64,000 nucleotides of DNA from Arthrobacter echini. GTDB taxonomy: Bacteria > Actinomycetota > Actinomycetes > Actinomycetales > Micrococcaceae. Below the pieces are notes generated by a model. That model was given only the letters and a program-made list of their open reading frames with translations. It did not search any database and was not told the origin of the DNA. This document shows, piece after piece, positions 7,907 through 16,229 of this stretch. The stretch covers positions 186,001-250,000 of the forward strand of contig NZ_SSWH01000003.1 in NCBI RefSeq assembly GCF_004803505.1. Reading direction: 5' to 3'. The translations under genes were made by a program, and so were the position numbers. The stretch's first letter is position 1. Each line of letters opens with the position of its first letter.

Positions 7907-8788
7907 TCAGTAGATGAAGATGTCGATCCAGGCCCGGTTGTGGGCGTGGATCAGGACGAGGAACAGGACGAAGTCGAAGAGCAGGTGCACGCAAATGATG
8001 TAGGACAGCGAGCGGGTCCGCGTGAAGATGAAGGCCTGCAGGAGGGCGAAGGGGAAGATGAACAGCGGCGCCCACGCATGGAAGCCGAGCTCCCAGAGGA
8101 AGGACGTGAAGAGGACGGCCTGCAGCACGTTCGCCTGGGCCATGGGCAGATGGCGGCGCAGGAGGGCGAAGACGGTGCAGATGAAGAACAGCTCGTCCCA
8201 GATACCGAGGCCGTTGGTGCCGACGAACAGGCGGGCTATGCCGCCCGGATCCGACGCCGCCGGCCAGTTCGTGTAGACGCCGGTTCCGATCATGTAGACC
8301 GGGAGCAGGGCGTAGCCGATCACGACGACGGCGGGCAGGTACCACTTCTCGGTCCGGGTCCAGCGCTGACCGGTCCGGATCGGGAATCTGATGGCGTGGT
8401 CCCGGTAGACGAAGCGGGAAACCAGATACGGAACGCCGACGGCGAGGATCATCGCCGCTCCCATGACGCCCATGTGATCGAGCCCGATGTCGGTGCTGAT
8501 CGGCACCAGGCTCATCACCGTCACGCCGACGACGATCAGGAGCAGATCGCGGAAGAGACCCATCGAGATGACGGCGGCGATGCCCAGGGCGGCGACGAGC
8601 AGCCCGTAGCCGATGACGGACTGGTGGAGCACCAGGAGCAGAAAACCTGCGATCGACACCAGGGCGGCGGGCAGCAGCTCGGGAGTGAGCGAGTACCAGG
8701 CACCGGGCTTCCACTCCCGCGCGGCGTCGCTCCTCCCCCGGACACTGCTGCCGGGGATTCGACGGGATTGCTGCTGCACCCTGATCAC
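7907..8788 (-). CDS. CPBP-family intramembrane protease-like protein
   Basis: A 293-residue polytopic membrane protein with about eight hydrophobic segments. The C-terminal third carries CPBP (Rce1/Abi-type) motifs in order: WDELFFICTVFALLRR (an Asp-Glu in place of the usual Glu-Glu of motif 1), FLWELGFHAW (motif 2 His) and VHLLFDFVLF (motif 3 His). It is probably a membrane-embedded metalloprotease or a relative; the altered first acidic residue leaves activity open. GTG start at 8788 with GAGAGG upstream. Likely operonic with the AlkD-like gene. Confidence 0.8.
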   Translation of the reverse strand: MIRVQQQSRRIPGSSVRGRSDAAREWKPGAWYSLTPELLPAALVSIAGFLLLVLHQSVIGYGLLVAALGIAAVISMGLFRDLLLIVVGVTVMSLVPISTDIGLDHMGVMGAAMILAVGVPYLVSRFVYRDHAIRFPIRTGQRWTRTEKWYLPAVVVIGYALLPVYMIGTGVYTNWPAASDPGGIARLFVGTNGLGIWDELFFICTVFALLRRHLPMAQANVLQAVLFTSFLWELGFHAWAPLFIFPFALLQAFIFTRTRSLSYIICVHLLFDFVLFLVLIHAHNRAWIDIFIY

Positions 8789-8910
8789 GCCTCTCCGGTG
8801 GTCCGTGTCTGCACTGGTCCTGCCACGCTACCCGGTGTCGCCCATCGGTCGGTCGGCGTGTCCTACGGCCGCGAGAAGCCAAGGTGCCTGCGCTTTGCTA
8901 CGGTGCCCTC

Positions 8911-9276
8911 ATGAACGAGGACCTTGTCGCACGAGCTGTTCTGGCGGCGGTCATGGTGGGGGCGGGCCTTCTGATGCTCTGGATGGCGAATGCTGCTGCC
9001 AGTGGGCGGCTGGGGAGGAACCCCGTCGCGGGGATCCGGCTGGCCTCGACCATGGCGAGCGATGAGGCCTGGCTCGTCGCCCATCGGGCGGCGAAGCGGC
9101 CGACGGTCATTGCCGGCTGGTGCGCCATCGTCAGCGCGATTCCTGCCCTTCTTCCGGTGCCGCTGTCGGTTGCCGTCACCTCGGTACTCGTGGGCACAGC
9201 TGCCCTCCTCGGCTTCGTGCTGTACGGAGCGAAGGTAGGTAGCCGGGCCGCGCAGGATCTGTCGCCCGAGGGCTGA
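8911..9276 (+). CDS. SdpI-family small membrane protein
   Basis: 121 residues with three predicted membrane helices (around residues 7-24, 60-77 and 82-101). Between the first two is a segment typical of the SdpI/YhfL family (GRLGRNPVAGIRLASTMASD and EAWLVAHRAAKR). In Bacillus SdpI gives immunity to a killing peptide, but most actinobacterial relatives have no known role. The ATG at 8911 is used because the preceding in-frame ATG at 8884 adds only a non-conserved leader. It converges on the alcohol dehydrogenase gene with a 3-base gap. Confidence 0.75.
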   Translation: MNEDLVARAVLAAVMVGAGLLMLWMANAAASGRLGRNPVAGIRLASTMASDEAWLVAHRAAKRPTVIAGWCAIVSAIPALLPVPLSVAVTSVLVGTAALLGFVLYGAKVGSRAAQDLSPEG

Positions 9277-9279
9277 GGA

Positions 9280-10326
9280 TCAGTTCAGTGTCGCCGTGTC
9301 GATCACGAAGCGGTAGCGGACGTCGGAGGCCATTACCCGCTCGTAGGCCTCGTTGATCTTGTCCGCCGGAATGACCTCCACCTCGGCGCCGAGGTGGTGC
9401 TCGGCGCAGAAATCGAGCATCTGCTGGGTCTCGCGGATGCCGCCGATCATGGAGCCCGCGAAGGAGCGCCGCCCGCCGATGAGGGCGAAGGCGTTGACCG
9501 GCAGCGGCTCGGCCGGTGCGCCCACGCTGACCAGTGCTCCGTCCAGGCTCAGCAGACCCAGGTAATCACTGATGGGCAGCGATGCGCTGACGGTGTTGAT
9601 GATCAGATCGAAGGTCCCGGCGAGATCGTTGAAGGTGTTCTCGTCGCTGGTCGCGTAGTAGTGCTTCGCGCCCAGGCGCAGCCCGTCCTCCTGCTTCTTC
9701 AGCGACTGCGAGAGCACCGTGACCTCGGCGCCCATCGCGGCGGCCTGCTTCACGGCCATGTGGCCGAGCCCGCCGAGTCCGACGACGGCCACCTTCGTGC
9801 CGGGGCCTGCACCCCAGTGCTTCAGGGGCGAATACGTGGTGATCCCGGCACACAGGAGGGGTGCCGCGACGTCGAGCTCGATGCCTTCGGGGATGCCGAG
9901 GACGAAGTCCTGGGTCACGACCACCTGGGTGGAGTAGCCGCCCTGGGTGATGCTGCCATCGCGGTCCTCGGCGCCGTAGGTTCCGGTGTTGCCCCTGAGG
10001 CAGTACTGCTCCTCGCCGGCCAGGCAGTTCTTGCACTCGCCGCAGGAGTTGACCATGCAGCCCACTCCGACGCGGTCGCCGACCGCGTACTTGCTGACGT
10101 TTGACCCCACCTCCGCGACGATGCCGGCGATCTCGTGGCCGGGTGCCAGCGGGTAGGACTGGGGTCCCCATTCGCCGCGGACGGTGTGGATGTCCGAGTG
10201 GCAGATGCCGGCGAACTTGATGTCGATCCGCACGTCGTCGGGGCCGACGTCACGGCGTTCGATGGTAGTGGGGATGAGGTCCGCTCCGGCTGAGGGTGCG
10301 GAGTAGGCGTTGACGGTGGTGGGCAT
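9280..10326 (-). CDS. zinc-dependent NAD(P) alcohol dehydrogenase (YahK/CAD type)
   Basis: A 348-residue cytosolic medium-chain dehydrogenase. Catalytic zinc ligands are in [17 protein letters not shown] and PGHEIAG. The structural zinc lobe shows [12 protein letters not shown] plus EQYC, and the Rossmann motif is [13 protein letters not shown]. The overall pattern matches the broad-specificity cinnamyl-alcohol/aldehyde reductase group, which normally uses NADPH to reduce aldehydes. ATG 10326 has AGGAG 6 bases upstream. It is flanked by unrelated genes, so probably monocistronic. A second, different zinc dehydrogenase lies at 21852. Confidence 0.93.
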   Translation of the reverse strand: MPTTVNAYSAPSAGADLIPTTIERRDVGPDDVRIDIKFAGICHSDIHTVRGEWGPQSYPLAPGHEIAGIVAEVGSNVSKYAVGDRVGVGCMVNSCGECKNCLAGEEQYCLRGNTGTYGAEDRDGSITQGGYSTQVVVTQDFVLGIPEGIELDVAAPLLCAGITTYSPLKHWGAGPGTKVAVVGLGGLGHMAVKQAAAMGAEVTVLSQSLKKQEDGLRLGAKHYYATSDENTFNDLAGTFDLIINTVSASLPISDYLGLLSLDGALVSVGAPAEPLPVNAFALIGGRRSFAGSMIGGIRETQQMLDFCAEHHLGAEVEVIPADKINEAYERVMASDVRYRFVIDTATLN

Positions 10327-10480
10327 GGGTTACTCCTGCGGATGGGGATAAGGGTTCCCCCTGCGCAGCGTGCGTCGACGGCCTCGTATTCCTCGATCCG
10401 GGGATCGATCGGCGTCGGGATGAAGGAGTCCTTCGCCTGCCCTTACGGGTCGGGCTCCGCCGCTCGTTGCTGACGCGGTG

Positions 10481-11158
10481 TCATGACTGCTTGTCCCAGC
10501 TGCCGCAGCGGGTGGAGTTGAAGTCCTGACCGTCCGAGAGGGTCACGGTGGGCCGGCCGCCGCCGGGGATGTCGTTCTCGATGATGTCATCGCCGTTGCT
10601 TCCGCTGCGGTAGATCCCCCAGTAGCAGCTGGAGCCCACCTCGGCGGCGGAACGGTACGTGCCGGGTTCGATGTCGGTCCCGACGGTCCAGATGCCGTCG
10701 CTGATCGTGCTGGCTGCTTTGGCGTCCTCGGCCGCGGTGATCGCTTCCTCGCGTTTCTTCACCGCCGCCTCGGCCGCCTCGACCTCTGCGGCCGCTTCCT
10801 CGGCGTCGGCCTCGCGAGCGGCCACTTCGGCCTCACGGTCCTCGATGTCGCCGCTGAGGGCGTCGTAGTCGGCACGTACGGCGTCGTACTGTCCCTCGAC
10901 GGCGTTGTACTCGGCCTGGAGTTCGTCCCGTTCTGCCCGCAGCTCGTCCCTGTCGTCTTCGAGCTCCAGGTAGGCGTCGCTCGTGGTCGGATCCGGCAGG
11001 GTCGTCCCAAGACCGACAGCTCCTCCGAGGAGGGCGAGTGCGGCGAGCGCACCGAGAATGCGCGCCTTCGATCGAGTCCTCCGGACCGGGCCGGCCTCCT
11101 GATCGTCCTGGTCTCCGGTGGTCCACTGCTCGTCGAACTCCGGCTCTGTCGTGCTCAT
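10481..11158 (-). CDS. single-pass membrane protein with coiled coil and extracellular C-terminal domain
   Basis: 225 residues. An acidic cytosolic N-tail, a basic stop (RRTRSKAR) and one membrane helix (ILGALAALALLGGAVGLGTT) come first. Then follows a roughly 95-residue Glu/Ala-rich coiled coil (LEDDRDELRAERDELQAEY). The last 65 residues form a domain I recognise from actinobacterial exported proteins (DGIWTVGTDIEPGTYRS, CYWGIYRSG, two Cys, final CGSW). Function unknown; a surface sensor or envelope protein is possible. ATG 11158 with AGGAG 7 bases upstream beats the longer frame. Divergent from the RM locus across 228 bases. Confidence 0.82.
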   Translation of the reverse strand: MSTTEPEFDEQWTTGDQDDQEAGPVRRTRSKARILGALAALALLGGAVGLGTTLPDPTTSDAYLELEDDRDELRAERDELQAEYNAVEGQYDAVRADYDALSGDIEDREAEVAAREADAEEAAAEVEAAEAAVKKREEAITAAEDAKAASTISDGIWTVGTDIEPGTYRSAAEVGSSCYWGIYRSGSNGDDIIENDIPGGGRPTVTLSDGQDFNSTRCGSWDKQS

Positions 11159-11303
11159 CCTGTACTCCTCATGTCTCGACGATCGGGCAGCGGCGGGACC
11201 CGGTCCCCCAGGGCCGGGGCCGCCGCTGCTGTGACGCCGGAACCGTCCGGCTGTCACCTGATGAAACCTATCGGCCGAATGAGTCGCACCGTCACACTCT
11301 TGC

Positions 11304-11319
11304 GATAACCCCCGTTATC
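11304..11319. promoter_or_regulatory. palindrome upstream of the RM locus (possible operator)
   Basis: GATAAC-CCCC-GTTATC, a perfect 6-base inverted repeat. It lies 67 bases before the start of the first RM-locus gene, in the divergent promoter region shared with the gene at 11158. That first gene encodes an N-terminal helix-turn-helix, so autoregulation is an attractive but untested idea. Confidence 0.5.
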
Positions 11320-11386
11320 ACTGTTCTGCCGTAGTACACGGGTGAGGCTGGTTAACCTGAAGCCATGCATCACGAGGGGGACTTCC

Positions 11387-13477
11387 ATGGACGGCACACC
11401 GGCGCACTCCGACAGGGTGCCCCTGCGCATGACGCTCACCGATATTGCGGCACTGGCGCACGTGCAACGACCGGTGGTCTCCCTGTGGCGGACACGAAGC
11501 GCAGGGTCCGCCCATCCGTTCCCGGACCCGGTTGTCGTGGACGACGGCCGGCCGCACTTCGACGCCGACGAGGTCGCGGCGTGGCTTGCGGTGACGGGCC
11601 GCGGCAACAACACGGAGGCGGGCGCTGACCTCGCCGCGTTCGCGCAGCCCCAGACGCAGGGGACGGAACAGCAGACGAGCCGACCACGCTTCGACGGCCT
11701 GACGGCCCTGCTCACCCTGAAGGCCCTGACCGGCGGCATGCTGGGGCACCTCGACACCGACGAACTTCTGGATACCGCCGACGACCACGACCCGGACGAT
11801 CTGTTCCTGTTCTCCGAGATCGCCTCGGTGGGCGGCGACCTCGTCTCCCTGGCACACTTCGCGGACCGACTCGCGGACAGCGCCTACACCGCAGCCGAGG
11901 CCTTCGAAGGGCTGCTCGCCAACCGGTTCCGCACAGGTCCACCCGAGCTCGCAGCAACGGCGCTCACTGATGCCGCTGAGCGGCTCCTGGCGATGACCGC
12001 CGTGGAACTGGCCGCCGGGCTCGACGGCGAGCCAGGCTTCGTCGACGCGGCCGGTGGCGGCGGCGACGTGCTCATGGCCGTCGTCGATGCGCTGAGCGAG
12101 AGGGACCAGGTCAGGGTCGTCCCGTCGGACGACGACGGCCCGGCGGCCCGGCTCCTCCGCCGTCGGCTGCGCGTCCACGGCGTGGACGCCGGCCCCGCTG
12201 CCGGGGCAGACCGGATCGAGGGCAGTCCATCGCTGGTGTACCTCGCCCAGTACCCGTCGCCGGACCGGCTCACCATGAGTACTGCCGAGATCCTCACCGC
12301 GATCGAACGGATCAGCGATCGGCTGGACGACCACCAGCGCGCGGTGGTCCTCGCTCCGGCGCGCGTGCTCAGCGACACCGTCGCCGACCGCGATGCGGCC
12401 GAGCTCCGGTCCGGCATTCTGCGCACGGACCGGGTGCGCGCGATCGTCCGGTTGCCGGCCGGGCTCCTGCGGTCCCGGCCCCGGGAGGTGCAGGCCCTCT
12501 GGGTCCTCGGCCCGTCCTTCGCCGATGTGCCCATCGCAGATCGCTGGACCATGGTGGCGGATCTCGGTCAGCGAGCGCTCACTCAGGACGTGTCGCGTGA
12601 CCTCGTCAGTGACCTCGTGGCGTCCATGGGCGATCTCGCGACCGTCCGCGCGCATGCGTTCCGGTTCGCCCGGCTGGTGCGCACACGATCCCTGCTCGCG
12701 GCGCCCGGGTCCCTTGTGGCCGACACCGGGCACCACGGAGATGCACAACGCAGTCCAGCCGAGGACGCCCTCCGGGTGGAGCACCTGAACCGGATCCTCG
12801 GGACAGCGGGCTTCGCCGTAGGCGCAGTGCCCGCCGGGCCGGACCGGTCCGCCGGGGGTCAGCGCGCCCCGGAGCGTGTCCCGGTGGCACGCCTGCTCGC
12901 CGCGCGCACCCTGCGCTACCTGCCGGGGAACCGCTGGGACGCTCCAAGCGAGGAGACCGCCACGGGTGCAGCTCTCCTCGGCCCGGCCGAGATCCTCGAC
13001 CCGACGGCGCAGCCACGCCGGATCCCGGTGCTCGACTTCGTCCAGCAAGTTCCCGGGGGCCGGTTGACCGAGCCGGGCGACGTCGTGTTCTGCACCAGCC
13101 CGCGACCGGCCGCGATGGTGGACACCGCCGGCGGATCCGTCGTCGTCTTTCCCGCCCGCGCATTCCGGATCGACGCCGGTGATCCCGGCGGCCTGCTCGC
13201 CGAGGTGGTGGCCGCGGACATCAACGCCCTCGGCGCATCCGAGAAGGAGTGGCGCCGGTGGCTGCTACGCACGACGCCGGAGCAGCAGCGGGCTCCGTTG
13301 CAGGCGGCGCTGCGCGGCCTGCGCCACGAACAGGATGCCCTGCGGGAACGCCTCGGACTCGTGGAGGAACTCGCTAGGCTGATCCTGGACGGCGTCGCCG
13401 GCGGAAGCCTCACCCTCACCGGGATCGAAGTGCCCGACGCGCCGACCCATCCCGTACCGACCGAAGGAACCGCGTAA
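11387..13477 (+). CDS. HTH plus degenerate N6-adenine methylase-like protein of the RM locus
   Basis: A 696-residue protein. Residues about 10-65 form an AlpA/MerR-like helix-turn-helix (TLTDIAALAHVQRPVVSLWR, then HFDADEVAAWL). Residues about 200-420 resemble an N6-methylase core: FVDAAGGGGDVLMAVVDAL sits where motif I (D-P-x-x-G-x-G) belongs, but no NPP(F/Y) motif IV exists; VYLAQYPSP occupies that region. IVRLPAGLLRSRPREVQALW resembles the HsdM C-lobe. The C-terminus has a recognition-domain-like segment (LDFVQQVPGGRLTEPGDVVF) and a helical stretch around 620-665. ATG 11387 has GAGGGGG 7 bases upstream. The stop touches the hsdM start. Probably a catalytically dead DNA-binding partner or regulator. 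Confidence 0.72.
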   Translation: MDGTPAHSDRVPLRMTLTDIAALAHVQRPVVSLWRTRSAGSAHPFPDPVVVDDGRPHFDADEVAAWLAVTGRGNNTEAGADLAAFAQPQTQGTEQQTSRPRFDGLTALLTLKALTGGMLGHLDTDELLDTADDHDPDDLFLFSEIASVGGDLVSLAHFADRLADSAYTAAEAFEGLLANRFRTGPPELAATALTDAAERLLAMTAVELAAGLDGEPGFVDAAGGGGDVLMAVVDALSERDQVRVVPSDDDGPAARLLRRRLRVHGVDAGPAAGADRIEGSPSLVYLAQYPSPDRLTMSTAEILTAIERISDRLDDHQRAVVLAPARVLSDTVADRDAAELRSGILRTDRVRAIVRLPAGLLRSRPREVQALWVLGPSFADVPIADRWTMVADLGQRALTQDVSRDLVSDLVASMGDLATVRAHAFRFARLVRTRSLLAAPGSLVADTGHHGDAQRSPAEDALRVEHLNRILGTAGFAVGAVPAGPDRSAGGQRAPERVPVARLLAARTLRYLPGNRWDAPSEETATGAALLGPAEILDPTAQPRRIPVLDFVQQVPGGRLTEPGDVVFCTSPRPAAMVDTAGGSVVVFPARAFRIDAGDPGGLLAEVVAADINALGASEKEWRRWLLRTTPEQQRAPLQAALRGLRHEQDALRERLGLVEELARLILDGVAGGSLTLTGIEVPDAPTHPVPTEGTA

Positions 13478-15121
13478 GTGCCCCCGAGAACGAAGGCAGC
13501 CACCAAGGCTCCTGCCACCCCGTCCACCATGAAGGAACTCAAGGACACGCTGTGGAAGGCTGCGGACAAGCTGCGCGGATCCATGGACGCCTCGCAGTAC
13601 AAGGATGTGATCCTGGGGCTCGTGTTCCTCAAGTACGTCTCCGATGCGTTCGAGGAACGGCAGACGCAGATCGTCGCCGAACTTGAGGCCGAAGGTCTCG
13701 ACGAGGACCAGATCGACCAGCTCGTCGACGACGTGGACGAGTACACCGGGCGCGGCGTCTTCTGGGTTCCGGACGAGGCCCGCTTGGACTATCTCGCGGC
13801 GAACGGCAAGGGCATGCCGGCGATGGACGGTGCAGCGCCGAGGAGCATCGGCGAACTGATCGACGACGCCATGGACGCCGTGATGAGGGCCAATCCGACG
13901 CTCGCGGCCACGCTGCCGCGCATCTTCAACCGGGACAACGTGGATCAGCGCCGCCTCGGTGAGCTGATGGATCTGCTCAACTCGGCCCGGTTCACGGGCC
14001 AGGGCGTCAGTAAGGCGCGCGACCTGCTGGGCGAGGTGTACGAGTACTTCCTGGAGAAGTTCGCTCGGGCCGAGGGCAAGCGGGGCGGTGAGTTCTACAC
14101 TCCCGCCGGTGTGGTGCGGGTGCTCGTGGAGGTGCTGGAGCCGGATCACGGGCGGGTCTACGATCCCTGCTGCGGTTCCGGCGGCATGTTCGTGCAGACC
14201 GAGAAGTTCCTGGAGTCCCACCACAAGGAGGGCTCGGACATCTCGGTGTACGGGCAGGAGCTCAACGAGCGCACCTGGCGGATGGCGAAGATGAATCTGG
14301 CCATCCACGGGCTGAACGCCAATCTCGCCTCCCGCTGGGGAGACACGTTCGCGCGTGACCAGCACCCGGAGCTCACCGGCGCCAACGGCGCGGACTTCGT
14401 CATGGCCAACCCGCCGTTCAACATCAAGGACTGGGCGCGGTCCGAGTCCGATCCCCGCTGGAAGTACGGCATCCCGCCGGCCGGAAATGCCAACTACGCG
14501 TGGATCCAGCACATCATCTCCAAGCTCGCACCGGGTGGCAGCGCGGGTGTGGTGATGGCCAACGGGTCCATGTCCTCCAACTCCGGTGGTGAGGGCGAGA
14601 TCCGTGCGGAGCTCGTGGAGGCCGATCTGGTCTCCTGCATGGTGGCGCTGCCCACCCAGCTCTTCCGCTCCACCGGCATCCCGGTGTGCACCTGGTTCTT
14701 CGCCAGGGACAAGGCGGCGGGACCACGAGGATCGGTGGACCGGACGGGGCAGGTCTTGTTCATCGATGCCCGGAACCTGGGCTCCATGGTGGACCGTGCC
14801 GAGCGTGCGCTGTCCGACGACGACATCGCGAGGATCGCCGGCACCTTCCACGCCTGGCGCGGAACAGCGTCGGCGCTCGAGGCCGGGCTGACGTACGACG
14901 ACGAGCCCGGCTTCTGCTATTCGGCCACCCTCGCGGAGATCAAGGCTGCGGACTATGCGCTGACCCCGGGTAGGTACGTTGGCGCAGCAGAGGTCGAGGA
15001 CGACGGCGAACCGATCGAGGAGAAGATAGCCCGGTTGTCGAAGGAGCTATTCGAGCAGTTTGACGAGTCGGAGCGGCTGGCACAGGTTGTGCGCGAGCAG
15101 TTGGGGCGGGTCGATGTCTGA
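13478..15121 (+). CDS. hsdM: type I restriction-modification methylase subunit HsdM
   Basis: 547 residues, the normal length for HsdM, the subunit that methylates adenine and with HsdS forms the modification enzyme. The N-terminal helical domain (KELKDTLWKAADKLRGSMDA, VFLKYVSDAFEER) is followed by the SAM-binding motif I (VYDPCCGSGGMFVQ, residues about 226-239) and catalytic motif IV NPPF (near 310). ALPTQLFRSTGIPVCTWF is the conserved C-lobe. GTG start immediately after the previous stop; GAAGGA upstream. It overlaps hsdS by 8 bases. Confidence 0.96.
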   Translation: MPPRTKAATKAPATPSTMKELKDTLWKAADKLRGSMDASQYKDVILGLVFLKYVSDAFEERQTQIVAELEAEGLDEDQIDQLVDDVDEYTGRGVFWVPDEARLDYLAANGKGMPAMDGAAPRSIGELIDDAMDAVMRANPTLAATLPRIFNRDNVDQRRLGELMDLLNSARFTGQGVSKARDLLGEVYEYFLEKFARAEGKRGGEFYTPAGVVRVLVEVLEPDHGRVYDPCCGSGGMFVQTEKFLESHHKEGSDISVYGQELNERTWRMAKMNLAIHGLNANLASRWGDTFARDQHPELTGANGADFVMANPPFNIKDWARSESDPRWKYGIPPAGNANYAWIQHIISKLAPGGSAGVVMANGSMSSNSGGEGEIRAELVEADLVSCMVALPTQLFRSTGIPVCTWFFARDKAAGPRGSVDRTGQVLFIDARNLGSMVDRAERALSDDDIARIAGTFHAWRGTASALEAGLTYDDEPGFCYSATLAEIKAADYALTPGRYVGAAEVEDDGEPIEEKIARLSKELFEQFDESERLAQVVREQLGRVDV

Positions 15122-16229
15122 CTGGCGCGACACAACGCTCGGGGAGGTGCTCAATTTCCAGCGAGGCTTCGACATCACACGAAAAACACAAGCTTCTGGC
15201 GGTGTACCAGTTGTATCTTCTGGAGGAATTGCAAGCTTTCACGACACGGCAGCGGCAGCTGGGCCAGGCGTAGTAATCGGTCGCAAGGGAACTTTGGGGA
15301 AAGTATTCTACTTACCGGGACACTACTGGCCGCACGACACTACTCTGTGGATCCAAGACTTCAAAGGTAATTTACCGCGGTTTGTCTACTACTTTATGAA
15401 ACAATTTGATACAAGTTGGCTCGACGCGGGCTCAGCTAATCCGACATTGAACCGCAATCATCTACACCCACTAAGAGTGTCCTGGCCTACAATTCATGTA
15501 CAACAGGCGATTGCGGAGGTTCTGGGGGCGTTCGACGACAAGATTGCCGCCAACACCAAGCTGGCCACTACTGCCGACGACCTTGCCGGTGTGATCTACG
15601 ACCATGCAGTTGCTGGCTTCAGTACTCGTGCAATGAGCGAGGTACTGAATCCGATATTGGGAGGCACGCCCTCTCGCACCCAAGCGGACTTCTGGGTTGG
15701 AGATCAATACTGGGCATCGGCAAAAGACATCACAAGTGCAAACTTTGGCGTTATCACCGGAACAATCGAGCAGATTTCACTTTCTGCAACAACAAAAACC
15801 AAAGCTAAACCACTTCCGGCCGGTAGTGTCATCCTCACCGCACGTGGCACCGTCGGTGCAGTCGCTCGACTTGCAGTACCAGCCTCATTCAACCAGTCCT
15901 GCTACGGCTTCATCCCCGACACAATTCCATCGGGCATGCTGTACCTCGCGATCAAGCGGGCGACTCAACGAGCCAAGGCGATTGCTCACGGATCAGTCTT
16001 TGACACCATCACCATGAAGACATTCGACCACCTGTCGATCCCTGATCTTCGGTCGGAGATGGCAGCCTCAATAGAGGAGAAGATAAGTCCACTGCTGGAT
16101 TGCGTGTCAGAAGCTGTGGTGGAGAATCAACGTTTAGCCGCCACCCGCGACGCCCTGCTCCCCCAGCTCATGTCCGGCAAGCTCCGCGTGAAGGACGCCG
16201 AGAAGGCGCTGGAGGACGCCGGGGTATGA
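15114..16229 (+). CDS. hsdS: type I restriction-modification specificity subunit HsdS
   Basis: 371 residues with the classical two-repeat plan: target recognition domain 1 (about 1-125), a conserved helix (QQAIAEVLGAFDDKIAANTK), recognition domain 2 (about 178-310, beginning VLNPILGGTPSRTQADFW) and a second helix ending in LLPQLMSGKLRVKDAEKALE. It dictates the bipartite DNA target; the sequence cannot be predicted here. Bases about 15170-16120 are clearly richer in A and T than hsdM or hsdR, typical of exchanged recognition domains. ATG 15114 lies inside the end of hsdM, implying translational coupling. Confidence 0.95.
   Translation: MSDWRDTTLGEVLNFQRGFDITRKTQASGGVPVVSSGGIASFHDTAAAAGPGVVIGRKGTLGKVFYLPGHYWPHDTTLWIQDFKGNLPRFVYYFMKQFDTSWLDAGSANPTLNRNHLHPLRVSWPTIHVQQAIAEVLGAFDDKIAANTKLATTADDLAGVIYDHAVAGFSTRAMSEVLNPILGGTPSRTQADFWVGDQYWASAKDITSANFGVITGTIEQISLSATTKTKAKPLPAGSVILTARGTVGAVARLAVPASFNQSCYGFIPDTIPSGMLYLAIKRATQRAKAIAHGSVFDTITMKTFDHLSIPDLRSEMAASIEEKISPLLDCVSEAVVENQRLAATRDALLPQLMSGKLRVKDAEKALEDAGV

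Noticed and set aside
7907-8788. Calling the CPBP-like gene an abortive-infection (phage defence) gene
   Set aside because: The Abi label comes from family naming only; nothing in the neighbourhood supports defence.
11318-13048. 576-codon minus-strand frame opposite the HTH/methylase-like gene
   Set aside because: No domain-like sequence and composition of a shadow frame; the plus strand carries the HTH and a clear start.
13265-14851. 528-codon minus-strand frame opposite hsdM
   Set aside because: Antisense of intact HsdM motifs.
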